Shown here in pieces: positions 1 through 12,240 of a stretch of DNA of 64,000 bases; position 1 is the stretch's first letter, and each line of letters opens with the position of its first letter. The position numbers and the translations under genes were made by a program. The notes beneath the pieces were generated by a model, which was given only the letters and a program-made list of their open reading frames with translations, had not been told where the DNA came from and searched no databases. Origin of the DNA: Brienomyrus brachyistius (taxonomy: Eukaryota; Chordata; Actinopteri; Osteoglossiformes; Mormyridae); contig NC_064555.1 of the NCBI RefSeq assembly GCF_023856365.1, positions 20,346,254-20,410,253 of the forward strand. Direction: 5' to 3'.

Positions 1-212
1 AGCCATCGGGGCCCCAATGCTACGAAGAAGCGTAACTTTCTGCAGAGAAAATGTAGGCAAATTCTGTGCACATAGAGCATAGAGCTTCTCCTGCCACTAT
101 CCAGAATTTAAATGCAATGACAGCCCCGTGTCCTTCCTTGTGGAATCATCACGTTACCTGGAGTCCAATCTCTAATATCTAAATAAAGGGCATTTTCATA
201 AATGTTCTGAAA

Positions 213-355
213 CTGCTTGTCCTATACAGGGTCGCAGGGGGTCCAGGCCTATGGATGCAAGGCAGGGAACAACTCAAGATGGGGCACCAACCCATTGCAG
301 GGCACACTCACACTCACACACCATTCACTCACACACCATTCACTCACACATGCAC
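213..355 (-). repeat. dispersed retroposon tail (fish LINE/SINE type)
   Basis: In reverse complement it has the same order as copies at 1487 and 35361: a CA/GT-rich start, gccctgc, tgggttgttccctgcc, then ggaccccctgcgaccc. It is diverged, and lacks a clear (GGAT)n end here. Confidence 0.65.
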
Positions 356-551
356 AGCTAAACATGGATTTTTTAAAAGAAATATTTCCATGCATTGGCT
401 TTGTATTGTATCCCCTGCTCTTCCATAGGATTATGCAGTAGTGCCTCTGCATTACAATCCTTAATCGATGGCCCGAGAGGTTTGCTGCAGATTCATTCAC
501 GTCCAGAAGAGAGTCTGCTGCTGTGGACCCTTGGGATGAGTTACCCAGCCG

Positions 552-953
552 CCTGAGTCCGGGGAAGAGTACAGCCTGCCGCGGGGGATGCAGCTTCAGC
601 CCTGAGTCCGGGGAAGAGTACAGCCTGCCGTGGGGGATGCAGCTTCAGCCCTGAGTCCGGGGAAGAGTACAGACTGCCGTGGGGGATGCAGCTTCAGCCC
701 TGAGTCCGGGGAAGAGTACAGCCTGCCGCGGGGGATGCAGCTTCAGCCCTGAGTCCGGGGAAGAGTACAGTCTGCCGTGGGGGATGCAGCTTCAGCCCTG
801 AGTCCGGGGAAGAGTACAGCCTGCCGCGGGGGATGCAGCTTCAGCCCTGAGTCCGGGGAAGAGTACAGTCTGCCGCGGGGGATGCAGCTTCAGCCCTGAG
901 TCCGGGGAAGAGTACAGTCTGCCGTGGGGGATGCAGCTTCAGCCCTGAGTCCT
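552..953. repeat. 49-bp minisatellite, 8 copies
   Basis: Units start cctgagtccggggaagagta and follow each other every 49 bp (552, 601, 650 and so on), with only a few C/T or A/C changes. The period is not a multiple of three, so this is not coding. Confidence 0.95.
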
Positions 954-1486
954 ATTCGCTAAGCTACTCACTGGAGGTCAAACATGTGCTCGTGTTCCTT
1001 TCAGAATATTAAATCAGCCCCCCCAAAAAAATAAAAAATTCCCGATGGTCTGCCACACCTGTGCTGTGACTCAGGAGATTCTAGACTGTTTATGCCTCAG
1101 GCTTTTTCTGGATCGTTCGTAGACCATTTGTATGTTAAGCAGTAGAGGTTTGCAGCTGCTGGGAAGCAGAACAATGGCAACGAGCAGGCAATCGATCAGC
1201 CGTCCGTAGCCAATGGGCATCTCAGCTGATGGAAACCGGCTGCCCTTGATTAGCCTGTCATCATTACTGGGGATTAAATAGGGGAGCTGGGCGGATGGGA
1301 GGAATATCAGAGAATGACGTACAGTACTCACAACTTTGTTTAATCCTTACCATCCTGTACCTGTGCTTCCCCGCGGGAGACTGTCGGCCAATAACCTTTC
1401 ACTCTATCAGACAGCTAACTGATCACTATCTTGATGTTTTTTTAAGTGTTTGTGTTGCTTTGTTTTTCTGTGAAATATATCAGTGT

Positions 1487-1613
1487 CTGCAATGGGCTGG
1501 CCCCCCATCCTGGGTTGTTCCCTGCCTCGTGCCCATTGCTTCCGGGATAGGCTCTGGACCCCCCGCGACCCAGTAGGATAAGTGGTTTGGAAAATGGATG
1601 GATGGATGGATAT
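1487..1613 (+). repeat. dispersed retroposon tail ending in (GGAT)n
   Basis: Begins near tgcaatgggctggcccccca and ends ggatggatggata. It is nearly the same as the copy at 35361-35495, so it is the same family. Confidence 0.75.
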
Positions 1614-2186
1614 ATCAGTGTACGTTGAATTGGAATTAGATATTAGTTACGATATTAGTTTTTAAGCTGAATTTGCAGTTAAATAATAACACAGAACATT
1701 ATAATAACAACAATTATATAGTAATGATAAAAGTATCTATATACAGTACTGCACTGTACCTCGAACTTACAAACAGTTGAAGCCATACAATGATTTCACA
1801 AGCATCACAAAGTAGTGAATGTACTTGTTATTAGGAAACATTGTATTTAACCTGCATTATTTTTATACAATAGTCTTTATGGCCGTGCGTTAGTAAGTAG
1901 GAGTTGTTTGTAAGTCAGACTGCTTGCATAAAGCACACTGAGACTCACTGTAACATAGCAGCCAAAATGTTAGTGTTTCGGTAGCTTTTGTCTTTTAAAG
2001 TATAGTGTCATTATTTAGCTGCTTCCGCCTTCATTCATTACAACTTTGTTTTCTCCGAAAATAACCACAAACTGTTCCCCAGTCAGGGCCTTTCCTTTTC
2101 TGGTGAATGATCACATTACTGTACGCACTGAATTAGATTTAGTCAATTAGTGTTAGTACTTTTGCCTACATTATCTAAAGTCAACA

Positions 2187-2335
2187 TCCAGCCAGACATC
2201 AGGGTCTGGGGGTGCGTTCCCGGGGCAGCCGGACATCGGGGTCTGGGTGTGAGTTCCTGGGCCAGCCGGGCATCGGGGTCTGGGGGTGCGTTTCTGGGCC
2301 AGCCGGACATCCTGGTCTTAGGTTTTGAGTCCTAT
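2187..2335. repeat. short 37-bp GC-rich minisatellite
   Basis: Three to four units of about 37 bp built on ccagccggacatcggggtct. Confidence 0.8.
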
Positions 2336-5300
2336 CCTTTACTACAGCACTAGAGGGCAGCACTGAGTACACACATTTCAGTTGACTGGTATTTATCTGT
2401 CAAATGGTTCCCAGATGCTCTGCAAAATAATTGTTCCTGATCATTAAATCACTTTGGGGTACAGTTAAACCCTCCTGTCTTTCATCCAGAGCACTCCTTC
2501 AAAGTTCAGATTACTTCAGTAGTGATGATCAGCTCCAGTACTAATAAAACTCCAGAGACAGTAATTATAATTGTCCAAGAGCTTGATTCATTTCATTCTT
2601 TGATTCATAGGTCTTATACTTTTGCTGCTTAGAATTTAGCAAAATCAATATTAATCCACAAATGAAAAATATCTTTGGTTCTGACCCTACAGAATAATAA
2701 ATAAATAAGACGAATGAATGAAAATGAAGCTGAACTATTTATCACATAAATACATAGTTACCTGTGTTATTCCCCCTCTTAATTAGTTGCCCTGTGCCAT
2801 CAGGGATTTTCTGTGAATACATATTGGCCACAAAGATGGAAAATTCAGTACAAAACAGGTCTTTTTCCTAAAATGCTTGGACCCATGCTAAAATGTGTTG
2901 TCACAATGCAACACCATTTACATTACATTTATAAATACAAACATTAGTATAAAATGGCAGGCATATGTGTCAAAAGAGGCCACTTTCAGGCAGGTGTAGA
3001 TAATGTACGTACCACAAAGACAAGGTGCCCTTCAAGTAAATTTTTGTTTTACTGGGTGGTTTACGAAAGCTTATATTCATGAGAGAAGCTACCTGATTGG
3101 TTGGTGAATTCTGTCTATGGCATTCACTGGCCAATCAGGCAGTCACATGTTTGCGCTCTCAGCATATGGGCGAACGGTGACCATGACGTGGCACGCAAAG
3201 GGAAGCGTTTGAGACACCCAGCCTGGGAGTCACTCTCTGCGGATACGGCCATTCTCTGTGTGGTCTGTTCCTGATCCAGCCGCCACAGTGGAATCGCAGG
3301 CCAGCCTCTTCCATGAAGGCGGGAGTTCTACCTACACACAGCATCCCTCACCACAATCCATAGGAGACCATCAGAACCAAAGGCATCTTGGTTGTCATTC
3401 AGATATGAAAGAAGCTAATTCAGCTGCACCAAGGAGCCAGAGCCAAGTTATGGGGTTTCGAAAGCTGACTCGGGTAACCGAATATACCCTTAATATTGCC
3501 CAAGTTAAGATTTGTCATTTTCTTTTGACATGGGACTGGCTGCACACACAACAAAAATACTTTCCTGTCTGTGAAACTGGTCATTTTATAGAAATCAGAA
3601 GGTTTAATTATATGAAATATAATTATATATATATAATAATTCTACAAAAATTACACCCGAAGTTAAATAAACCATAATAATATTTCATGTGATAATATAG
3701 AATATTATATTCTATATAATAAAGTTATATAGAATATCCAAAAGAGCTGTGATATTCAGAATTACAGACAGTTTTTTATACCTCTGTACATACATCTGAT
3801 GATGAAGGTAAGTGAAGTCTGAGAAAGCTTCTGGTTGGTAATTATCTGTTCCGCTACATCAATTAAATGTGGCCTCAAAATGTAAATTCCCAAGGCAAAC
3901 AAACTTTACAAGCTGATGTGCATATTTCTATGGTAACCTTACAGAAAGTTAGCGAGCCGAGTGACTGATTCACTGCCCTTCTGACACACACAGGCACATG
4001 AACATACAGAATCTGAAATGCTGGAAAATTCCTGGAGAAACCCTTGACTGAAAACATTCATTTTTGTGGTCTACATAATACATGTCCTTTCAAAGACTGT
4101 GCGGCATTGTGGCTAATGCCTGCCAGCCTTATTCAGCGCCTTGTAATCTTAGTAACAGTAAATGAGTATTACAGTGAATGGAAATCAGGGATTTGTTCTA
4201 CGATTAATGCAGGAGGGGGATTTCCTGTGCAGGTTTTCCTGACATGTTTCGATTTTTTTTCCAGCAGTAATAGATACTGTGTTTTTCTACCCTTGAATGG
4301 CCAAGTGGTAAAGAGGAAGACATATTTTGGGGTTCTCTGCTGGTAAGTGACTTTGCAGGGCTATGGACTGGTCAGCTGAACTGAACAAAGTAGCTCATAT
4401 TCTCTTATGACCAGCATCAGCCATCAGGAGTAAAGAACGTGCTCCAGGTAACTAATAGCCCACCGGTACCCTTGCAAATTAAATATTCTAATTAAATAAT
4501 CATCAGTTCACACACCTTAGATTTTATCTAGCCGTTCTCAATCAATTTAATCACTCAAGGTTATGCGATACATTTGTGAAGAAATACATTTTCATACAAA
4601 AACATTTCACGTAACTGAGCAGTTGGTGTGAATGGGAAGACATACTGCGTCTTGTCAGATTCAAACAGTTATGTGTATGATTCAATAATAACAGCCCTGA
4701 AGAGGCGAACAGTACCACACACATCTGACTTGGGAATTTTTTTTAAACCTACAGACAGAGGAAGACACTCATTTGGCCGCTTATACCGCTGACGGTCGCT
4801 AACCACGTCTGCACAATGTTTGGAACTTTGGTTTCCATAGCGATATGGACCTGATATGAATTCCGTTTGCTTGCTCAAAGACCCAGTGAAATACAGAAGG
4901 TCATGACGGTCGGGTCGGTGTTCTTTCCATTCTCTCAGACAGCGTTGCGGTGACCACCTGGCTGTGTCACTGCTATCTTGTTTAGACAGTAGCCCTCAAC
5001 AGCAAGACAGATTTACATTAAAATTAGGTTAAAAAAGAGCCACGAAAAAAAGCCATCAAACCTTTTTGAAAAGCTGTATTCGGGGCTAAAGCATCCCGTG
5101 GGGTTTCCCCCCAACCCTACATTTCTACCAATAGCTTCACTAGTACAGACGTGAGCAGAACCCGCCCACAGTCCCTGCTGACAAGGTGAAGCTCAGATGT
5201 GGCCCTCTGCCGAAAATGACTGCCCAGGCCTGAACTAGTAGGAATCAGGAAACCGAACATGAAGGAGTTCCCTCTGACGTGTACTACTACAAAAATGTTT

Positions 5301-5460
5301 ACTTATTTTAATTACAAATCACAGGATGCCCCAAGGCAGAGCTAAGGCAGTAAAGCAAATGAAGAAGATCACGCAGCGTTCCACATCGGAGTGCAGAGCT
5401 GAAGCCTTACTGCCGGTTTAAGTTCCTACTCAGACTTCTGCTAGCTGTGACTCGATTCTG
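2336..5460. other. gene-free stretch
   Basis: Both strands were read and no conserved exon, RNA gene or clear repeat structure was found. It contains an AT-rich patch at 3605-3740. Confidence 0.5.
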
Positions 5461-5464
5461 CACA

Positions 5465-5795
5465 CAGCAGAAAATGCTGCTCTACTTACGAACTTTCAAC
5501 TTACGAACTTTCAGACATACGAACAAAGAGGACTGTAAGTCCAAATTGTGTTCATTGGGCTCCCGTTTCCTGTCCTCAACATCAATTTTTTTTCTGCACA
5601 CCAGCCCCGCCCAGTACGAATTCTGACCGCTACTCCCGCAGCGCAGCAGCGTAGCGTGCGAACTCCCAGCATCCTAGTTCTTTGTACTTGCGTATACCCT
5701 TAAAATGATGTTGGATAACAACTTACGAACATTTCAAGTTACGAACGGCCGTTCGGAACGTATCTCGTTCTATAAGTAGAGGAGCGTCTGTACAA
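5465..5795. mobile_element. MITE with long imperfect inverted ends
   Basis: The left end reads tgctctacttacgaactttc, and the right end in reverse complement reads ctcctctacttatagaacg. Further inverted pairs (acttacgaac / gttcgtaa) repeat inside. No coding. The ends resemble pogo/Tigger-type MITEs. Confidence 0.65.
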
Positions 5796-6262
5796 TCATG
5801 TGGCCCATGGCTACATTTCAGTCAATGGTCCCATGCGATTATACTGCACTGAGCTGAAGAACTTGTATGGCCTATTGATGTCGCAACCATAAAAGTGCTA
5901 TAATGTAAAGCATTACTTACGTGTTTGTGGTGATACTAGTGTAAACAAACCTCAAACCTACTGTGTTGTCAATATAAAATATAAAGGTATTATGTAGAAG
6001 TTTTAAGCATAAAATTATGTACAGTACCTAATACTTTATAATGATAACTATGTTATTGTTGTATGTATTTACAATACTGTACTTTTTATAATTATTTTAG
6101 GGTGCTCTCTTTTTAATTATAAAAAGTTCACCATAGCCTAGACGTGTAATAAGCCATACCATCCAGGTTTGTGTAAATGCACTGCATGATGTTCTCGCAA
6201 CGACAAAATCGTCTGACGATGCATTTCTCAGAACACGTCGCCATCGTCAAGCGACGCCTGTT
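5792..6262 (-). mobile_element. Tigger/pogo-like DNA transposon fragment
   Basis: On the minus strand it starts near ggcgtcgcttgacgatgg and continues gttctgagaaatgcatcgtc, then cacaaacctggatggtatgg. From memory this resembles a mammalian Tigger-family terminal region. A homologous copy lies at 30212-30660. No transposase frame survives. Confidence 0.6.
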
Positions 6263-7404
6263 TGTAAAGGCGCCTTTTGTCAGGGAGTGAGTTGATGGGC
6301 CCGGCTGTTGTACCACTGACCAAAACTCTCCGCGCAGCATTTCAAACTTAGAAAAAGCTCCTGCCAAGAGACTGGATATAAAATAAGAAAATCTCTGGAA
6401 ATAGGTCGCAATTCTGCAGAAAATTTAGAATTTTAGCATATGATCCCGTAGTCTGCCTCGGAGCCAGATGGTGGATCATTATTTTGGTTGTATATGTGAG
6501 GAGATGCCAGAGGAGATTACCTCACTGCGGAGCCTAAACAAAGGGTTAGGGTTACAGCTCCCCTGCCAGGTGGTGAGCGGAGCAGACGCTAAGCTTACAG
6601 CCGAAGCCATACCGCTGCTCCGTCCCTTGTGAGGATGGGCACATGTTGGTTTGTGGGCTGAAGCTATTTATTAATGCAACTTTAAAAAATCACAAGTAAT
6701 AATTATTGTAGGAACAAGCAATACAGCTAAGAATAGATGCCGTAAGATCGACTGTGCCACATCCAATTTACAGCCCCTCTAGAGCAGCCAATTATCTTAC
6801 ATTGCTGAGAGTGTGACAATGTTCCTGTGTCACTTTAAATAATGTGACAGTCGCATGATTACTTGAAGCAAGAGCCCTGTTCGGCTGAGATCTATTTCGT
6901 TGTATTGTGATCATGGAAATAGCCAAGAAAATTATTTTTTTCGAAAAGGCATGAGAGAAATCTGGCATAGTTTGCTTTTAAACAACAGCACCACATTTAC
7001 TCTTGTTTTAATCATACTATATAAACATGGATATTACATTGCTATACTTGAACCTTACAGTTCAAATATATCATACATACTTTAACCTTACCTTGGATTT
7101 ATACATGATGCTTCCTTTTATTTTAATACTAACATTGAGAAAGGAATTCTTTTTAAAGAGCTGAATGAAAAAGGCGTGTTCATTTCTATTTAGAATGTCA
7201 GTGTTTTGTTATTGTGTAGTAAAATCCAACTTTACAGGCAGGAAACACATCCTCTTTGCTTTCAAACTGTACATAAACTCTGCGCAAGGGCGGTTTGCTG
7301 GTGCAGTAGCCTCACACTGATGGGACCTGGGCTGGAGTTTCTGTCATGGTCGTATTGTCTTAACATCACTGCCACTGTGTGACATGCACTAAATAGCTAA
7401 AAGC

Positions 7405-7798
7405 ATATGGACATCAGCTTATTCAATATCTCATTGCAAAACCAAGGGTATAAATATGAAGCCGGTCCACCCTTTGTTGCTATCATAGCCGCTACACTTC
7501 TGGGAAGCCTTTCCATTTGAAGCTGGTTCATAGCTGGCGGGATTTGCTGCCATTCGGGTTGGGTATTGATGTTGGGTTAGCAGGTCCCTTTCTGGGAGTC
7601 GTTTGGTCCAACTGAACTCGCTCCCAGACATTTTGCCCTTTACAACTGCCTCACTTGCAGTCGACCAGGACAGCTCTAGCAGGTTAGAAATGCGGCAAAT
7701 TGACTTGTTGAAAAGATGGAGTCCTGCAATGGTGCCGAATGAAGAGTTTCCAGCCTCTTCCATAATTAATAGGGGTTCCCATATACTATTGGCCATAT
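7405..7798 (-). mobile_element. internally deleted Tc1 element
   Basis: The minus-strand frame 7431-7796 retains GTIAGLHLFNKSICRISNLL followed by ELSWSTASEAVVKGK, which is the N-terminal paired-like helix-turn-helix of Tc1 transposase. Beyond it the sequence jumps to the other end of the element (ctttccatttg, gggaagcc). The ends agcatatggacatcag and, inverted, tatggccaatagtatatggg are the remains of the inverted repeats. The DDE catalytic domain is missing. Confidence 0.75.
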
Positions 7799-7916
7799 AG
7801 CATAAACCCTTTTAAACAAACAAAGAGTATGAGATATGATCCATAAAACAGTGACTTCGGAGTTTGAGGGGTGCCATTTCTTAACAAACTCTCACATGAG
7901 GGATGACCTTTCCTAA

Positions 7917-7986
7917 GAGTGCGAGTGATTATCTCTCCTAATAGACACTCAATCGGAGTGAAGATTTCGCCTGACAGACACTCAGG
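7917..7986. repeat. two diverged units of the 33-bp minisatellite
   Basis: gattatctctcctaatagac and the following unit match the array at 9743-10153. The inserted element at 7986-9735 separates them from the main array. Confidence 0.65.
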
Positions 7987-9735
7987 CCGTGGCGGATTTA
8001 GCTCTGGGCACCATGGGCAGGCGCCAAGCAAAAAAAACAAAGCCAGAATGGTGACATTTGTTCAATTGTTTTTCTATTATTATTTCTACATCACACCATT
8101 GGTATCACACCATACCTGTCCTGAGGCCCCTCCTTTCCATTACTTTTCTTCTTCCGCTTGCCAATGTCTTCCGTAAATATAATATTAATTTTCACTGTTA
8201 TGCAGATGACACCCAGCTCTACCTCACTTGTAAGCCCACTTCCAATCCTCCTCCCTCCTACCTTACCGATTGTATGACTGAAATAAAATCTTGGTTCTCT
8301 TCAAATTTTCTTAAACTAAACAGTGATAAAACTGAGGAACTCCTCATTGGCACTAAAACAACATCATCCAAAATAAACAGTTTTTCCCTTGACATTGATA
8401 AAATGCTCGTTTCCCCTTCTCCACAGGTTAAGAGTCTGGGTGCCATCTTCAATGGTACCCTCTCCTTTCAGTCCCATGTTAATCATGTCACCCAGTCTGC
8501 ATATTTCCATCTCCGTAATATCAACCGTCTTCACCCCTCCCTCACCCCCCAGGCTGCTGCTATTCTTGTTCATAGTCTCGCTACGTCTCGGTTGGATTAC
8601 TGTAATTCCCTCCTCCTAGGTCTACCCCAAAAAACCCTTCACAAATTACAACTCGTTCACAACTCGGCCGCTCGGGTTATTAGCGGGACACCATCCCTCC
8701 ACAGCATTACACCCAACTACTGCGGCTTCACTGGCTCCTGGTCAAGTTTTGAGTTCAAAACCCTTCTCTTAACGTTCAAGGCCATTCATGACCTGGCACC
8801 TCCGTACCTGCATGATCTCCTGCACATTGTTACCTCCTCCCGCACCCTCAGATCATCTTCTTCTGTTCACTTGGCTGTTCCCTCTGCCCGTCTTACCACC
8901 ATGGGGTACAGGGTCTTCAGTCGCTCTGCTCCATGGCCCTGAAACTCACTCCCACCAGACATCAGAAACATCAATTCACTTTCACTTTTTAAATCAGCCC
9001 TCAAAACCCATCTTTTCAAATTAGCATTTTCTCTCAAAATTTTCCATTTTATTTACTTGATTTTTGTTATTATTACAATTTTTTTTTTTATGAAACAGAT
9101 TTTATTCTATGTTCTCTGTATTTTATGGTTCTATGCTTTATTGTATGGTGTCCTTGGGTGCTAGAAAGGTGCCTTTTAAATAAATGGTGTTATTGTTATT
9201 ATTATTATATTATATTGTGGGTCATTTAGGCTTGTTGTAGTGGCCACCCTGATTATAGTGTGTGAGCTAGGCAGGCTACCAAGAAGTATGAGATGGGAGA
9301 GGCGGCGGGGCTGGGATAACCTCTGACCTCCCCACTCATAGTACGAGGTGGGGGGGGTGGGGCAATCTATCAAATGGCACGCCTCTAACTTTGTACAGTA
9401 CTAATGTAATTAGAAAAATCAGTCACATTGTGAAATGCTACCAAATAAACACAATTCATTCATAATACTGTCAGTACAAGGTTCACAGACATAATGTTGC
9501 ATGCTTTTCTGGTTTGTGTGTAATTGTTAAGAATAATATAATACCAGTCTGCACACCACTAAGGTGAACTGGTTAAGTCTTGACTCATGGCTAACAGTGT
9601 CGGGGGATGGATCTTATTTTGTGTGTATTTTTATATTCATATAGTTTTAAATTTTGTCATTATTTATTTGTATCGTTCCAAATATCTTAATAAAGATTAT
9701 CATCCAGGGTGCCATAAAACCTAGAACCACCACTG
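7986..9735. mobile_element. possible composite element with inverted ends
   Basis: The left end reads cgtggcggatttagctctgg with gggcacc next. The right end in reverse complement reads cagtggtggttctaggtttt with ggcaccc next. An L2 copy lies inside, and minisatellite units of the same family flank both sides. The inverted ends are imperfect, so this is a proposal. Confidence 0.4.
8058..9215 (+). mobile_element. 5'-truncated L2-clade LINE, reverse transcriptase remnant
   Basis: The frame 8058-8942 begins in the catalytic core ([16 protein letters not shown]) and continues with [34 protein letters not shown] and [14 protein letters not shown], the usual C-terminal half of L2 reverse transcriptase. 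An in-frame TGA replaces the Trp of the WNSLPPDIR motif at about 8940, and NSLPPDIRNINSLSLFKSAL continues after it. The 3' end finishes in (ATT)n, as L2 elements do. It cannot be active. Confidence 0.9.
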
Positions 9736-9742
9736 ACCAAAG

Positions 9743-10153
9743 CGATGGTCTCTCCTAACAAGCACTCAATCAGAGGGATGGTCTCTCCTAACAGGCACAC
9801 AATCACAGGGATGGTCTCTCCTAACAGGCACACAATCACAGGGATGGTCTCTCCTAACAGGCACACAATCACAGGGATGGTCTCTCCTAACAGGCACACA
9901 ATTACAGGGATGGTCTCTCCTAACAGGCACTCAATCACAGGGATGGTCTCTCCTAACAGGCACACAATCAGAGGGATGGTCTCTCCTAACAGGCACACAA
10001 TCACAGGGATGGTCTCTCCTAACAGGCACACAATCACAGGGATGGTCTCTCCTAACAGGCACACAATCACAGGGATGGTCTCTCCTAACAGGCACACAAT
10101 CACAGGGATGGTCTCTCCTAACAGACTCTCAATTACAGGGATGATCTCTCAAA
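9743..10153. repeat. 33-bp minisatellite, about 12 copies
   Basis: Units ggatggtctctcctaacagg plus cacacaatcaca repeat every 33 bp. As 33 is divisible by three, open frames of about 140 codons appear on both strands with 11-residue repeats. These are by-products and not genes. Confidence 0.95.
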
Positions 10154-12176
10154 TACCTTCAAACATTTTATGAGAACAGACTAAGAAGCACTGAATGCAG
10201 TGAACACACTTTTAAAATGATGGATGTGCTGTCAAATGTAACAGAACAAAATCTTTCCTGCATTTTTTGCAGCGCTGAAATGGAGATTTGAATGTTCCTA
10301 CTTTTTTCAGGGGGTCGGAAACCTCTAGCCCAGCAGATGGGAAAGTCTGTGCCAGAGGTGCATTCATGGGCTCTGACATCATCATTTACGGTGCAAAGGA
10401 AGGAAGAATCACTCCTGTCCCCGTTGGTTACCATCTAACACTACTTTTGCAGAAACAAGATGGAATCCATCTCATTTCAGCTTATTCAACATCTTGGGTA
10501 AAAAAGAAAAAGTAATGGAGTACTGGACATATTTGCCTTAAGATAATTCTTCATTGTACCAATACATCATATCAGTCCATCATCCATCTGCCACCATATT
10601 GCAAGAGAGGTGTGGTCGAATACAAATGATCTCATATGCTCAATAAAATATTTACAAAACTGACACTGATAATATGAAGCAATCTGTTTAGAGAAGGTCC
10701 CTTGAGAATGTTGTAATCTATACAGGAAAAAAACCTACTGACATGTTTTGGGCAACACGAGCTAATAAATACATGTTTTCATAGAAAAACAGCAAAGGAC
10801 TGAGCCACGGCACACCAGGAAATGTCTGCAAATGCCAAGCCTGGAAACAAGGCCTGCCATGCAGTCATGGACAAGCACACATCCAGCAGAGGGTCACCGT
10901 GGCACATCCCAGGAGGCACAGTGCGCAAGGAAGGAGAGCATCCTTGACAAAATGTCCGCCCATCAACACACTGTGGGCAATTTACAGATGCTTATTTGCT
11001 AAATCACGTGCTTTTGGACTATGTGAGAAGACCATACCGGAGACAGAAACCTGTATCGCTGCTGTAGGTGTGAGGTAAAGAGCTACCCAGAGAGCCAATG
11101 TGATCCCCTTTATGAAATTTACATGCCTGCCAATTAGGCTTACTCCTGCCAAATAATATAGCTCGTAATAAAAAATTTTCAAGGTCGCAACTGTACGGTA
11201 CCCAAAAGAACATATAATGTGGAAGATGCCGCACTGAAACCCCAGTAGCTGTTATGTGTATAAAGCATAACGTTCTTCGCAGCTACATTCAGCCACATTT
11301 ACATTTCTACTCCACAGCCTCAGCCCTTACTTTGACTCTGCTAGCCGGACTTGCTGAAGGCTTTGGCAGAGAATCCATTGCTGTGATTAGCACTGGCAGC
11401 CATGTCCTTAACAATCACGCTGCCTTCTTACTCCACAAGAAATAAAAAAGCTAAGTATGAAAACAATCAAAATAAATATATGCCAAATAAAAATTATAGT
11501 TACTGAAATTGTCTGTTTTTACACAGTGATATATCTCCATCTAGCGGACATTTGGTATTATGCGTTCTGAGGAAGCAATTATGGTTATTGGAAAGTTCTT
11601 ACTATTTATATAAAAAGTCGACAAAAACTACACATTTCCACCAAAAACTATGAAGACGGGTGGACACCTATCACGTGCTAGAATGTTTACTGGAAAAATT
11701 AGTAGATTTTGTCAGTTACAATAGATAAACTAAGTAGAAATTATATTTACACATCCATGTCATTTTGCCCAATCTTTCCCCACGGTCAGGTGGTCAATTG
11801 TATTTCTTTTTCTTAATGTCCATGTCTTAAAACTATGTTTATTTTGTTCAGGCCTATATGGCTCAACATTTATAATGTATTTTTTACTTTCTCATTTCCA
11901 CTGTGACTAGCAAGAACAAGAACTGTATGACCCCCATACATCAAATATCTGAAGCCGACAGTAAAAGATACTTTGACTTTTGAAAGTCAGCATTCAGACA
12001 TCAAACTGTTACAAAAAAATGTGATTGTTTTGTGACATTGTATATGGGTGGTCTGTGGTTTGCCAGGTTCAGAAACCGTATTTGTAATATGAAGGGTCAC
12101 TTAAGTACTCTTAAAACCAGGTATTTTTAATCTGAGTAGTATTTCACCAGATGACTTTCACTTGTGTAACATTTTA
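10154..12176. other. gene-free stretch
   Basis: No exon, RNA gene or clear mobile element was recognised on either strand. Confidence 0.5.
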
Positions 12177-12240
12177 AGATAAGAGATAAGATAGGACTTT
12201 ATTGATCCCACAGTGGGGAAATTTGCGTGTTAACACAAAT
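12177..12240 (+). repeat. short dispersed fish repeat
   Basis: aggactttattgatcccaca followed by gtggggaaattt is a sequence known from many fish retroposon 3' ends. Only a fragment is present. Confidence 0.5.

Noticed and set aside
1739..1945. Possible MITE with acttacaaac / gtttgtaagt ends
   Set aside because: The inverted ends are too short and interrupted to call an element.
3258..3677. 139-codon open frame
   Set aside because: No domain, no splice context, AT-rich low-complexity C-terminal end.
9687..10173. Open frames of 138 and 142 codons on opposite strands
   Set aside because: Both are the direct result of a 33-bp tandem repeat and have no domain, splice structure or conservation.
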